From Alloalcanivorax profundimaris (GTDB lineage Bacteria > Pseudomonadota > Gammaproteobacteria > Pseudomonadales > Alcanivoracaceae), in NCBI RefSeq assembly GCF_015265435.1, contig NZ_JABJWH010000020.1, positions 124,001 to 188,000 on the forward strand: a stretch of DNA of 64,000 nt, in the 5' to 3' direction. Of the stretch, positions 37,503-47,696 are shown piece by piece. Within the stretch, counting starts at the first letter, position 1. Every line of letters starts with the position of its first letter. Made by a program: the position numbers and the translations under genes. The notes beneath the pieces were generated by a model, which was given only the letters and a program-made list of their open reading frames with translations, was not told the DNA's origin and made no database searches.

Positions 37503-38033
37503 ATGAAACGATGGCTGTTGGCCGCGGGCCTTGCCCTACCCCTTTCCGTCCTGTCCATTCCCGCCATGGCGGCGGGCTACGCCGGCCTGGATTACGTGCG
37601 CAGTAGCATCGAGCCGGACAACGGCGGCAGCGCCGATCCCAATGCGCTGCAGTTCAAATTCGGCAGCTGGATCAACCGCAACGAAACCCTGGGCGGTGAA
37701 TTGCGCCTGGGCCTGGGCATCGGCGACGACAGCCTGGGCGGCGGCGCCGACGTGGAAATCGACCGCTACTACGGCGCCTATTTCCGTGGCCAGTTCCCCA
37801 ACACCCTGCCGGTGCGCCCCTACGGCCTGATCGGCCTGACGCGCATGGAAACCACCGTGGACTACCCCGGTGGCGGCTCCGACGGCGACAACTACACCGA
37901 CCTGTCCCTGGGACTGGGCGCCGACATCAGCCTCACCGACGTGGTGTTCGTGAGCGTGGAATATCTGCGCGCCGTGGACCGCAGCGGCGATGAGGTGAGC
38001 AACATCGGTATCGGCCTGAACGGCCGCTTCTGA
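37503..38033 (+). CDS. Small outer-membrane beta-barrel protein
   Basis: 176 residues: signal peptide to about Ala24, then an eight-strand-like barrel (YAGLDYVRSS, LQFKFGSWINRNETLGGELRLGLG, YYGAYFRGQF, PYGLIGLTRMETTVDYPGG, LSLGLGADISLTDVVFVSVEYLRAVD) ending in NGRF, the terminal Phe expected of OMPs. It belongs to the broad porin-family/OmpA-like small barrel group found in marine gammaproteobacteria. Function unknown. It is followed by a strong terminator. Confidence 0.83.
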   Translation: MKRWLLAAGLALPLSVLSIPAMAAGYAGLDYVRSSIEPDNGGSADPNALQFKFGSWINRNETLGGELRLGLGIGDDSLGGGADVEIDRYYGAYFRGQFPNTLPVRPYGLIGLTRMETTVDYPGGGSDGDNYTDLSLGLGADISLTDVVFVSVEYLRAVDRSGDEVSNIGIGLNGRF

Positions 38034-38061
38034 GCGTCGCCCGGACCACCGGCCAGACACG

Positions 38062-38090
38062 AAAAAGCCGCGCGATGCGCGGCTTTTTTT
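38062..38090. terminator. Bidirectional Rho-independent terminator between the barrel gene and folE2
   Basis: GCCGCGC-gat-GCGCGGC is a perfect seven-base-pair stem with five A before it and seven T after it, so it can end transcription from either side of this convergent pair. Confidence 0.95.
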
Positions 38091-38115
38091 GTGTCCGGAG
38101 GCGGCCCGCCGCCGG

Positions 38116-39078
38116 TCAGGGAATCGGCAGGTAACCGCCGTCCACGCCCTTGGTGACGATGGCCACCGCGTCGTGGGCGTGCAGGCTCTCCAGGTGATTC
38201 ACCCGCAGCCAGAAATCCTGATAGCACTGCTGGCCATTCAGAGCCTGCTTGAGGCGCCGGGCGGCGTCCTCGCAGAACATCAGGTTCTGACCGTTCAGCT
38301 TGGCGAATTCCTGCTCGTCGACCCGCTTCACGGCGGTCTGCACCGGGGTCTTGAGCGCGCCTTCGATGGTGTCGATCAGGGCGGTGATCGGGAAGGCCTC
38401 GTCGCAGCCGGTGTCCAGCACCACGCGCACCTGCGCCACGGAGCGCTGGCTGTGCGGGGTGGCCATGATGCCTTCCTCGGTGCCCAGCCACTCGAACACC
38501 TTTTCCATGTCCACCTGGCTGTCGCCGCCGAAATCCTCGCGGAACTGCTCCTGGATCAATTGCCGGGCCAGAGCGGCGGAGCACGGGCAGGTGGAGGAAT
38601 ACGGCACTTCCACCGCCAGCTCCAGCCGCAGCCCGTCCCCGGCCTTGGTGGCCTTGATGGTCACCGGGTAGCTCTTCCAGCCGGCGTAGCTGCTCTTCAG
38701 GGCCGGGCGGCGCATGGAGTATTCGAAGTCGAACTGCACGAACGCCTGGTCGCTGAGCCCCTCGTGGGTGTCCAGGAAGTTGTCGAGCAGGGTTTCGATG
38801 GACGAAGCGCTCACCGAATGATCGCCGAAGGTCTCCTCCAGCATCAGGTACAGCCGGGACATGTGAATGCCCTTGGCGTCCGGGTTGGACAGGCTTACAT
38901 AGGCCTGGATCGAGGTGCTCACCGGACGCTCGCCGGCCAGGGTGTCGCTGACCCGGGCAGGCAGGTGAATCTGGCTCATGCCGACCCAGTCCAGGGTGCT
39001 GTGAAGGTGGTCCACCATCGAATTGGAGGCCACGTCCGGCATGGATTTTGTGGTTCCGGCACCACTATCGCGCTTCAT
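38116..39078 (-). CDS. folE2: GTP cyclohydrolase FolE2 (type IB)
   Basis: 320 residues from ATG with a GGAG ribosome site. Family hallmarks: [12 protein letters not shown], the RGIHMSR-like [26 protein letters not shown] (Cys164, Cys166) and ATPHSQRS (His209). FolE2 opens GTP to dihydroneopterin triphosphate for folate and queuosine, but unlike FolE works with manganese or other metals and is typically expressed when zinc is short. The neighbourhood (ZnuD-like receptor, AztD-like protein) supports that idea. No zur-like operator was found in the 190 bases upstream. Confidence 0.96.
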   Translation of the reverse strand: MKRDSGAGTTKSMPDVASNSMVDHLHSTLDWVGMSQIHLPARVSDTLAGERPVSTSIQAYVSLSNPDAKGIHMSRLYLMLEETFGDHSVSASSIETLLDNFLDTHEGLSDQAFVQFDFEYSMRRPALKSSYAGWKSYPVTIKATKAGDGLRLELAVEVPYSSTCPCSAALARQLIQEQFREDFGGDSQVDMEKVFEWLGTEEGIMATPHSQRSVAQVRVVLDTGCDEAFPITALIDTIEGALKTPVQTAVKRVDEQEFAKLNGQNLMFCEDAARRLKQALNGQQCYQDFWLRVNHLESLHAHDAVAIVTKGVDGGYLPIP

Positions 39079-39267
39079 GGGGAATCTCCGTAGGGACGAC
39101 GGCGGCGAAGCATGACGCCGATCAGGTGAACAGAATGGCAACCCGATTGTCATCGCCCGATCACACAGGGACGCGAAGTGTAGCAGAATCGCCGGGACAA
39201 ATAGACCTCCCGGCGGTGAGGGATTGGCAATGGCGACGACAGGCCCGGTCTATAAGCCCGGCGCCGC

Positions 39268-40170
39268 CTATAGGGCGATTTCCGGGTCGTCCTCGGGCCG
39301 GCCCACCAGCTCCTGGAAGCGCTCCAGATCGCGCAGCGGCACGAACATCTCCTCGGCGCGGGCGTGGCGGCGCAGGGCGTCGGAAATGCTCACCGCCTGC
39401 TGGAGATCGTTCAGGGCGTTGTCGGTCTCGCCCAGGCCGGCCCAGGCGCAGGCCCGCTGGTAGAGGGCGTGGGCGTTGTCCTCGTCCACCTCCAGCACCC
39501 GGTCGCACAGGCTCAGCGCCCAGCGCTGCTCGCCCAGCTCCAGGGCGGCGTCCGCCTTCCAGGCCAGCGCCTCCGGATCGTCCGGGCGCAGCTCCAGGAT
39601 GCGATCGTAGAGCTCGATCTTCTCCTTGTAGCTGCCTTCCTTGGTGGCTTTCAGCCACAGGCTGTGGATTTCGTTGGTGCGCTCGATCTCTTCCTGGTTC
39701 TCGGCGATGGTGCGCGACTTCTGGCGGAGCTCCTGCTCCAGATCCGCCAGCCGCGACTCGTATTCCACCGTCAGCCGGGACATCTCCTTCTCGGCGTAGA
39801 CGCGGATGTTGTCCTTCAGGTCGCGGATCGTGGACCAGCCCACCAGCGCCAGGATCGAAGCGGCGCCGGCGATCAGATAGAAGAAGTAGGTCACCGTGTT
39901 GGTGGCGTAGCCCATGGCCTTGTCGGCCACCTCCAGCTCCCGGTCGGTGACGATGCGGTTCATGTCGTTGCGGTACTCCATCATGTCCTGCCGGATGGAG
40001 CGCAACTCGCCGAGAATCCAGTTCTCCCGGAACTGGGAGATCACCGGGCCCTTCTCGATCTCGCTCTCCGATTCCGGGCGGGGTTCGGCCGGCGCCTGCT
40101 GGGCCGTGGCCGCCACGCTCATGGTCAACCACACTCCCCAGATCGCCGCCTGCAGGCATCGCTTGAACAA
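39268..40170 (-). CDS. TPR protein with signal peptide, one transmembrane helix and coiled coil
   Basis: 300 residues. N-terminal signal (about 1-23), periplasmic or extracellular charged linker, a hydrophobic segment (TVTYFFYLIAGAASILALVGW, about 92-112), a coiled coil (about 120-175, MSRLTVEYESRLADLEQELRQ) and then TPR units (LYDRILELRPDDPEALAWKADAALELG and two more, about 182-270). The layout puts the TPRs in the cytoplasm with a coiled neck. A scaffold role is likely, family not recognised. The longer overlapping frames are not coding. Confidence 0.78.
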   Translation of the reverse strand: MFKRCLQAAIWGVWLTMSVAATAQQAPAEPRPESESEIEKGPVISQFRENWILGELRSIRQDMMEYRNDMNRIVTDRELEVADKAMGYATNTVTYFFYLIAGAASILALVGWSTIRDLKDNIRVYAEKEMSRLTVEYESRLADLEQELRQKSRTIAENQEEIERTNEIHSLWLKATKEGSYKEKIELYDRILELRPDDPEALAWKADAALELGEQRWALSLCDRVLEVDEDNAHALYQRACAWAGLGETDNALNDLQQAVSISDALRRHARAEEMFVPLRDLERFQELVGRPEDDPEIAL

Positions 40171-40337
40171 GACCCTTTCCTCTTCACCAATGGGTTACCG
40201 ATACGCCGGCGTATGGTGGCATTAAGCCCCGGCCGGCGCCAGCCTGAAAGGCGTGAACGCGCACCGACGCGCCTTGACAGGCCCCGCCGGATGCAATGTA
40301 GTGAGTTCATCCCCGAATGCCACCATCAAGGAGTTTC

Positions 40338-41357
40338 ATGAGAAAGCATCGACTCATGGGCGCCGTGGCCGCGCTCGGTCTTCTGGCGTTCAGCGCCGGC
40401 GCCGCCGCGGAAACCTGGCGCATCGGTCTGGAAGAGATCGAAGGCAGCGTCCAGCACCGCTACGCCGAGCAGTTCAAGGAGCTGGTCGAGGAGCAAAGCG
40501 ACGGCGACATCACCGTGCAACTGCTGCCCTACGGCACCTGGGGCTCCACCTATTCGTCGCTCTACGACGCGGTCCAGGGCGGCGCCATCCAGATGGGCTT
40601 CGGCTCCGGCGCCCTGGGCGGCACCGTGCCCGAAAGCCAGCTGCTCAACCTCAACTTCATCATGCCCGCCGATCAGCTGGAAACCACCAAGGTGCTCAAC
40701 AGCGACGCCTTCCTGAAAAGCGAGGCCTGGCAGCAAGCCTTCCGCCAGCGCGACCTGGTGCCCCTGGCCGAGCTGCCCGAGGGCTATCAGGTCTGGACCG
40801 CCAACAAGGCGATCCGCGCCCCCGCCGACATGAAGGGCGTCAACATCCGGGTGATGGACAACAGCCTGCTGCGCTCCACCTACAACGCCTACGGCGCCAC
40901 CCCCACCACCATCGCCTACGGCGAGCTGTACAGCGCCCTGCAGCAAGGCCAGGCGGACGCCAACATTCAGCCGGTGTTCGCCCACGAGGAAATGGGCTTC
41001 TACGAAGTGCAGAGCCACATGATCTTCGCCCGCCAGTCCCAGTTCGTGGCCACCCTGATGGGCAACGCCGACTGGTACGACGGCCTCTCCGACGCGCGGC
41101 GCGCCATGCTCGACAAGGTCACCGGCAAACTGGTGCGCGCCGGCCACGACATGCAGACCCGGTTCAATCAGGAACGTCTGGAGACCATCAAGTCGGAGAG
41201 TGACATCACCATCATCGAGCTGGACGACGCCCAGCGGGATGCCTTCCGCAAGCTGGCCAAGCCGGTGCGCCAAACCTACATCGACGAAGTGGGCGAGCGC
41301 GGCGAGCAGTCCCTGAACATCCTGCTCAAGGCGTTCAAGAAGGCCGGCGGCGAATAA
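40338..41357 (+). CDS. dctP: TRAP transporter substrate-binding protein (DctP family)
   Basis: 339 residues from ATG with AAGGAG seven bases upstream. Signal peptide (to about Ala25), then the DctP fold with TWRIGLEEIEGSVQHRYAEQFKEL, FGSGALGGTVPESQLLNLNF, the MKGVNIRVMDNSLLRSTYNAYGATPT segment with the conserved ligand Arg, and DANIQPVFAHEEMGFYEV. It should capture a carboxylic acid-like solute in the periplasm for the DctQ/DctM permease. Unusually it faces those permease genes from the opposite strand. The RIGLEEIEGSVQ opening differs from C4-dicarboxylate DctP, so the ligand is uncertain. Confidence 0.9.
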   Translation: MRKHRLMGAVAALGLLAFSAGAAAETWRIGLEEIEGSVQHRYAEQFKELVEEQSDGDITVQLLPYGTWGSTYSSLYDAVQGGAIQMGFGSGALGGTVPESQLLNLNFIMPADQLETTKVLNSDAFLKSEAWQQAFRQRDLVPLAELPEGYQVWTANKAIRAPADMKGVNIRVMDNSLLRSTYNAYGATPTTIAYGELYSALQQGQADANIQPVFAHEEMGFYEVQSHMIFARQSQFVATLMGNADWYDGLSDARRAMLDKVTGKLVRAGHDMQTRFNQERLETIKSESDITIIELDDAQRDAFRKLAKPVRQTYIDEVGERGEQSLNILLKAFKKAGGE

Positions 41358-41379
41358 ATTCCCGCCCCGCCACGCCCCG

Positions 41380-41406
41380 AAAGCCCGGCCCCGCGCCGGG
41401 CTTTTT
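41380..41406 (+). terminator. Rho-independent terminator after dctP
   Basis: AAAGCCCGGC-cccgc-GCCGGGCTTT followed by T residues gives a strong stem about 25 bases beyond the dctP stop. Confidence 0.92.
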
Positions 41407-41434
41407 CATGGCGATCAACGGCGGTGCCATCTTC

Positions 41435-41472
41435 ATCGCGGCTAAAGCGGAACGCCGCCCGGCCGCTCCTAC
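41435..41472. repeat. Single REP unit C
   Basis: A 38-base unit ATCGCGGCTAAAGCGGAACG...GCTCCTAC, nearly the reverse complement of the left arms of the copies near pgpA. It has no inverted partner nearby, so it is a solitary REP in the dctP-dctM convergent spacer. Confidence 0.85.
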
Positions 41473-41517
41473 CGCAACCCTCAAGCTACGGAGCCGCGCG
41501 AGACGCTACCTCGAAGT

Positions 41518-41622
41518 GTCTCGGTGTGGGCCCCTTTCCGGGACCCTGTTTGACAGGATGTCAAACCGGGAGCCCCCAGGGACGGGTTCACGGCGTTCCC
41601 GGAAAGGGGCCCACACCGAGAC
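41518..41622. repeat. 105-base palindromic element with perfect 26-base arms
   Basis: The arms 41518-41543 and 41597-41622 are exact reverse complements, beginning GTCTCGGTGTGGGCCC. Inside lies a second dyad GTTTGACA-gga-TGTCAAAC (41548-41566). The element occupies most of the noncoding space between dctP and the permease genes; the remaining bases of this 300-base gap hold a terminator and a REP unit. No coding frame is convincing here. Confidence 0.92.
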
Positions 41623-41661
41623 GCGGCCCGGATTAGGGCTGCAGCGTGGCGCCCCCGTCCG

Positions 41662-42945
41662 TCAGGGGCTGTCCAAAGACGGCAGCCAGAGGGAAATCTC
41701 CGGATAGGCGATCAGAATCACCGTGGCCAGCATCAGGATCAGGATGAACGGCGGCGTACCGCGAATCACCTCCAGATAAGGCCGGCGGAACACCGCGATG
41801 GCGGTGAAGATGTCACAGCCGAACGGCGGCGTGGCCGAACCAATGGCCGCCTGCAGGGTCACGATCACGCCCACGTGCACCGGATTCAGATCCGCGGCCT
41901 CCACCAGCGGCCTGAAGATCGGCACCAGGATCAGGATCACCACGATCGGGTCCACGAACATGCAGCCGATGAAAAAGGCCACCGCGATCAGCGCCAGGGC
42001 GGCGGTCTTGTTGTCGCCGATGGCCTCGATGGCCGGCCCCAGCAGCTGCTCCGGCACGCCGGCGGTGGCCAGCGTCTGCGAGAAGGCGGCGCCAATGGCC
42101 ACCAGAATGAACACCACCGCCGTGATCATCCCCGAGGACAGCGCCAACCCGCCGAGATCGCGGATGCTCACCTTGCGGTAGATCACCACCTCCAGCAGCA
42201 GCGCGTAGGCCACCGCCACGGCGGACGCCTCCACGGCGCTGAAGAAACCCAGGTAGATGCCGCCCACCACCAGCACCGGGAAGCCCAGCGGCAGAATCGC
42301 CCGGCCGATGGCGGTGAAGCGCTCATCCCAGCTGGCCCGGGGCTCCGGCTCGATGCCTTTGAGCCGCGCCCCCACCCAGCAATAGGCGGCGAACATCAGC
42401 AGAATCAGAATGCCGGGCAGGATGCCGGCCAGAAACAGGTCGCCGATGGAGGTGCCCATCACCACGCCGTAGACGATGAAACCGATGCTCGGCGGAATCA
42501 GCAGGGCAATGTCGCTGGCGTTGATGATCAGCGCCAGGGCGAAGCTGTCCGGATAGCCCTTGGCCAGCAGGCGCGGGCGCATCGGGCCGCCCATGGCCAC
42601 CACGGTGGCCTGGGTGGAACCGGACACCGCGCCGAACACCGCGCAGCCCGCCGCCGTGGTGATCGGCAAGCCGCCCCGCCAGTGGCGGCTGAAGGCATCC
42701 ACCAGGTCCAGCAGGCGGTTGGCGGTGTGGCCCTTGGTGAGGATGTCGGCGGCGAAGATGAACATCGGCACCGCCGCCAGCACCCAGCTGCCGACGCCGT
42801 TGACCATCCAGCTCACCGCCTGGTCCGGGCCGAAGAAGGTCATCCCGGAGAACATCATGAACAGGGTGCCCACCGCCAACGGCACCATCATCGGGTAACC
42901 GAGCAACAGCAGCACGAGCATGATCAGGGCGAGCACGATCAACAT
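41662..42945 (-). CDS. dctM: TRAP transporter large permease (DctM)
   Basis: 427 residues with about 12 hydrophobic helices. Family landmarks: VGSWVLAAVPMFIFAADIL, GGLPITTAAGCAVFGAVSGSTQATVVAMG, LLIPPSIGFIVYGVVMGTSIG and the C-terminal IVTLQAAIGSATPPFGCDIF. DctM carries the Na+ and substrate path. It starts 30 bases after the small permease gene's stop and must work with the DctP-type protein encoded on the other strand. Confidence 0.95.
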   Translation of the reverse strand: MLIVLALIMLVLLLLGYPMMVPLAVGTLFMMFSGMTFFGPDQAVSWMVNGVGSWVLAAVPMFIFAADILTKGHTANRLLDLVDAFSRHWRGGLPITTAAGCAVFGAVSGSTQATVVAMGGPMRPRLLAKGYPDSFALALIINASDIALLIPPSIGFIVYGVVMGTSIGDLFLAGILPGILILLMFAAYCWVGARLKGIEPEPRASWDERFTAIGRAILPLGFPVLVVGGIYLGFFSAVEASAVAVAYALLLEVVIYRKVSIRDLGGLALSSGMITAVVFILVAIGAAFSQTLATAGVPEQLLGPAIEAIGDNKTAALALIAVAFFIGCMFVDPIVVILILVPIFRPLVEAADLNPVHVGVIVTLQAAIGSATPPFGCDIFTAIAVFRRPYLEVIRGTPPFILILMLATVILIAYPEISLWLPSLDSP

Positions 42946-42975
42946 GGAGCGGCTCCCCCCGGGCGGCGGCGCGAC

Positions 42976-43569
42976 TCAGGCCCGGTCGTCATGGCTTTCC
43001 CCCGCTTCGGCGCCGTGCACCGGCACGTCGGAATAGGTTTCCCGTTCGTTGAACGAGCGCCAGATGCCCGGCGTCAGGGCGTTGCGGGCCAGGGTCAGCA
43101 GGTATTGCACACCGGCCAGACCAAACCCCGCGGGCAGCGCCAGATAGACGATCCACATGGGCAAACCCAGGGACGAACTGACCCGGCCCCGGCCGTGAAT
43201 CTCCAGCACGTACTGGCCGGATTTCCAGGCGAAATAGAACATCAGGGCGGCGGTACCGGCGCAGATCAGCATCAGCAGCCCCTTGCGGGCGGCGCCGTGC
43301 AGTTGTTCATAAAGGGCGGACATACGAATGTGGCGGGCGTGACGGGCGGCGTAGCTGACCCCCACGAAGGTCATCACCACGATCAGCATTTCGGTGACTT
43401 CATAGGTGCCGGGAATGCCCTGGTCGAACACCAGCTGCCCGACCACATGGGCGCTCATCAGAAACGCCATGGCCAGCACGGTGGCGCCAATCACCAGGCG
43501 TTCGAGCACGCCGATGGCCCGGTCGAATACGGCGAGGACGGCAAGCAAACCGTTAAACGCGAACTTCAT
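42976..43569 (-). CDS. dctQ: TRAP transporter small permease (DctQ)
   Basis: 197 residues from the ATG giving MKFAFNGLLAVLAVF; an ATG and a TTG about 33 bases further upstream are alternative starts, all with poor ribosome sites. Four hydrophobic helices with the DctQ pattern (DQGIPGTYEVTEMLIVVMTFVGVSYAARHARHIRMS). It partners DctM as the small membrane subunit. Divergent from the ectoine regulator. Confidence 0.9.
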   Translation of the reverse strand: MKFAFNGLLAVLAVFDRAIGVLERLVIGATVLAMAFLMSAHVVGQLVFDQGIPGTYEVTEMLIVVMTFVGVSYAARHARHIRMSALYEQLHGAARKGLLMLICAGTAALMFYFAWKSGQYVLEIHGRGRVSSSLGLPMWIVYLALPAGFGLAGVQYLLTLARNALTPGIWRSFNERETYSDVPVHGAEAGESHDDRA

Positions 43570-43663
43570 CGGCCCAATACAACCACACTGTTTACCTTTC
43601 ATCAACGCAACGGAACGGCGGCCACCGCTTGCGGGCGGGCGCCGGCTACCGCCGGAAACTATT

Positions 43664-43692
43664 TTGACATCTAAATATTATATCTCTAAACT
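43664..43692 (+). promoter_or_regulatory. Sigma70 promoter for ectR-ectABC
   Basis: TTGACA (43664-43669), a 17-base A+T-rich spacer, then TAAACT (43687-43692). The stretch is the most A+T-rich in the window and lies about 130 bases before the ectR start. Ectoine genes are known to be driven by osmotically responsive promoters. Confidence 0.65.
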
Positions 43693-43820
43693 AGCCTACC
43701 ACTGATCGCAAGGAATATCCCGGCCATGGCCGTTATTCACCCGACAAACGCTGCTTTCACATCAAAATGACCCTGTCTTCACACGGTCACATTGGTTTGT
43801 TAACCAGAGAATTAACGACC

Positions 43821-44348
43821 ATGGCCAGACACGACGAAGTGTTGATCGCCCTACGCCAGATTATCCGCGCCACCGACCTTTACTCGCGCAAGCTGAGTAA
43901 GGTGGCCGGCCTCACCGCGCCGCAACTGCTGATTCTCCAGGCCATCGCGTCCCAGGGCGAGATGACCATGGGCGACATCGCCACGGAGGTGTCCGTCAGC
44001 CAGGCCACCGTCACCACCATTCTTGATCGCCTGGAAAAGCGCGGTCTGATCGAGCGCAAAAGGGGTGAACGGGATAAACGGCGGGTTTATGCTTATTTGA
44101 CCGACGCCGGTCGCGACATCATGGAACGCGCGCCGACGCCGTTGCAGGATGAATTCATGTCGCGCTTCTCGCGCCTGGAGGACTGGGAGCAATCACTGAT
44201 CCTCAGTTCCCTGCAGAGAGTGGCGGCGATGATGAACGCCGGGGACATCGACGCCTCGCCGGTGCTGGATCTGGGCGCCATCGACCGCATCCAGCCCGCC
44301 GCGGGCCGCCGGCGCACCGACTCTTCCTTCGAAACCGACCAGAAGTGA
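43821..44348 (+). CDS. ectR: MarR-family ectoine regulator EctR
   Basis: 175 residues from MARHDEVLIALRQIIRATDLYSRKL, which matches the start of known EctR proteins; an ATG 54 bases upstream is possible. A MarR winged helix spans about 30-100 (LTAPQLLILQAIA, SVSQATVTTILDRLEKRGLIER, KRGERDKRRVYAYLTDAG). EctR represses ectoine operons, with release at high salt. It lies four bases before ectA and so would be auto-regulated with it. Confidence 0.93.
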   Translation: MARHDEVLIALRQIIRATDLYSRKLSKVAGLTAPQLLILQAIASQGEMTMGDIATEVSVSQATVTTILDRLEKRGLIERKRGERDKRRVYAYLTDAGRDIMERAPTPLQDEFMSRFSRLEDWEQSLILSSLQRVAAMMNAGDIDASPVLDLGAIDRIQPAAGRRRTDSSFETDQK

Positions 44349-44352
44349 CATC

Positions 44353-46241
<1,889 letters not shown>

Positions 46242-46326
46242 ACCCCGCCCGTGCCGGCCGCCCCGCGCGGCCGGCGCTTTTCCTCTTTTTCCCTTTCAGC
46301 GTTTCAGAATTTTCAGGAGGTAGTCG

Positions 46327-46725
46327 ATGATCGTTCGCACCTTGGCGGAAGCCGAAAAAACCGATCGCCGCGTGGTGGCGGAGAATGGTAACTGGCAGTC
46401 CGTGCGGCTGTCCCTGAAGGAAGACGGCATGGGCCATTCCTTCAACATCACCACCATCTTCAAGGGCACCAAGACCCACATCAAATACGCCAACCACTGG
46501 GAATCGGTGTACGTGCTGTCCGGCAAGGGCAAGATCGAGATGGTCGATAGCGGCGACGTGTACGAACTGACCCCGGGCACCATCTACCTGCTTGATCAGC
46601 ACGACGAGCACTACCTGTACGGTGGCGAAAACGAGGACATGGTGGTGGCGTGCGCCTTCACCCCGCCGCTGAGCGGCAAGGAAGTGCACGACGAGAACGG
46701 CGTCTACCCCGCCGATCTGGACTGA
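46327..46725 (+). CDS. ectC: Ectoine synthase
   Basis: 132 residues, cupin fold. MIVRTLAEAEKTDRRV, DGMGHSFNITTIFKGTKTHIKY and the WESVYVLSGKGKIEMVDSGDVYELTPGTIYLLDQHDEHYL iron-site region are diagnostic. It closes the ring to ectoine. A full CAGGAGGTA ribosome site precedes it. Neither ectD (hydroxylase) nor a dedicated aspartokinase follows. Confidence 0.97.
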   Translation: MIVRTLAEAEKTDRRVVAENGNWQSVRLSLKEDGMGHSFNITTIFKGTKTHIKYANHWESVYVLSGKGKIEMVDSGDVYELTPGTIYLLDQHDEHYLYGGENEDMVVACAFTPPLSGKEVHDENGVYPADLD

Positions 46726-46747
46726 TCGGGGCACCCTCGCGACACCG

Positions 46748-46778
46748 AAAAAGCGGAGCCTCTGGCTCCGTTTTTTTT
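46748..46778 (+). terminator. Terminator of the ectoine operon
   Basis: CGGAGCC-tct-GGCTCCG is a perfect seven-base-pair stem flanked by A residues before and eight T after it, 22 bases beyond the ectC stop. Confidence 0.95.
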
Positions 46779-47037
46779 CGACCAAGGTCTAATTCAGGGG
46801 CGACGGGGGTTCCGGGATAGTAAGGGCACCAACGCGGCGGTCGGGGAACCCGCCGCGCATCGGGTGACAACCTTGCCTTGCTCCGACAATACGGCTCCGG
46901 AGAGTTTCCACGGTGCCCTCCCCCGCGGGGGGCCTCCTCTTTTTTTTGCCCACCGGATCAATTTGCCGAAGAGTGACGGCGGCAGGCCCGCCCGTGCCGT
47001 GTATACTGCCGGGACAACGAGTCACAGGCCCCTAATA
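46779..47037. other. Intergenic region before the response regulator
   Basis: No gene is convincing here. A G/C-rich palindrome CCCCCGCGGGGG near 46920-46931, followed by a T-run at about 46940-46947, could be a second terminator. TATACT at 47002-47007 is a candidate -10 for the regulator 31 bases downstream, without a clear -35. Confidence 0.4.
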
Positions 47038-47685
47038 ATGAAAATACTGATCGCCGACGACCATCCCCTTTTTCGCGCCGCCCTGCGCCAGGCCGTGGAC
47101 GTGAGCTTCGAGCACGCCGACATTGTCGAGGCGGACTCCCTGGCCGCGTTGGAGCGCCTGGGCGAGGATCAGGTGCCCTTCGATCTGATCCTGCTTGATC
47201 TGCACATGCCCGGCACCCACGGGTTTTCCGGCCTGATCTATCTGCGCGAGCTGTACAGCAAGGTGCCCCTGGTGGTGATCTCCGCCAACGAAGCCCTGGA
47301 CGTGATCCAGCGTTCGATCCAGTTCGGCGCCGACGGGTTCATTCCCAAATCCGCCTCCGTGGACGACATGACCCACGCCCTGTCACGGATCATGGAGGGG
47401 GAACGCTGGGTGCCGGATTACGCGCGCCGGCCGCTGCCGCCGGAGCCCGGCGACTTCGCCGGCATGCGCGAGCGCATCACCAGCCTGACGCCACAGCAGT
47501 TCCGGGTCATGGGCATGCTCATGGAAGGCATGCAGAACAAGGTGATCGCCTACGAACTGGACGTCTCCGAGGCCACCGTGAAAGCCCATATGACCGCCAT
47601 CTTCCGCAAGCTGGGGGTGCGCAACCGGACCCAGGCGGTGCTTGCCCTCAAGGACCTGGCCATCGAACCGCCGGGGCTGGAATAA
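47038..47685 (+). CDS. LuxR-type response regulator, CrbR/ErdR-like
   Basis: 215 residues. The receiver domain has acidic pair Asp7/Asp8, phospho-acceptor Asp54 in ILLDLHMPG and Lys104. The LuxR/FixJ helix-turn-helix is at about 150-205 (SLTPQQFRVMGMLMEGMQNKVIAYEL, VSEATVKAHMTAIFRKLGV). A CrbR/ErdR role (regulator of acetyl-CoA synthetase and acetate uptake) is inferred from the convergent CrbS-like kinase ending 11 bases away and from the Na+/solute symporter in the same cluster. AgmR/GlpR-type alcohol regulators are relatives. Confidence 0.85.
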   Translation: MKILIADDHPLFRAALRQAVDVSFEHADIVEADSLAALERLGEDQVPFDLILLDLHMPGTHGFSGLIYLRELYSKVPLVVISANEALDVIQRSIQFGADGFIPKSASVDDMTHALSRIMEGERWVPDYARRPLPPEPGDFAGMRERITSLTPQQFRVMGMLMEGMQNKVIAYELDVSEATVKAHMTAIFRKLGVRNRTQAVLALKDLAIEPPGLE

Positions 47686-47696
47686 CGCCGTTACGG

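Noticed and set aside
39079-39267. Zur operator upstream of folE2 and of the zinc receptor genes
   Set aside because: I looked for a GTTATA-N-TATAAC-type palindrome in both regions and saw none, so zinc regulation is left as inference.
41408-41707. Open frame of 99 codons across the dctP-dctM spacer
   Set aside because: It translates a terminator, a REP unit and the nested palindrome and is not a gene.
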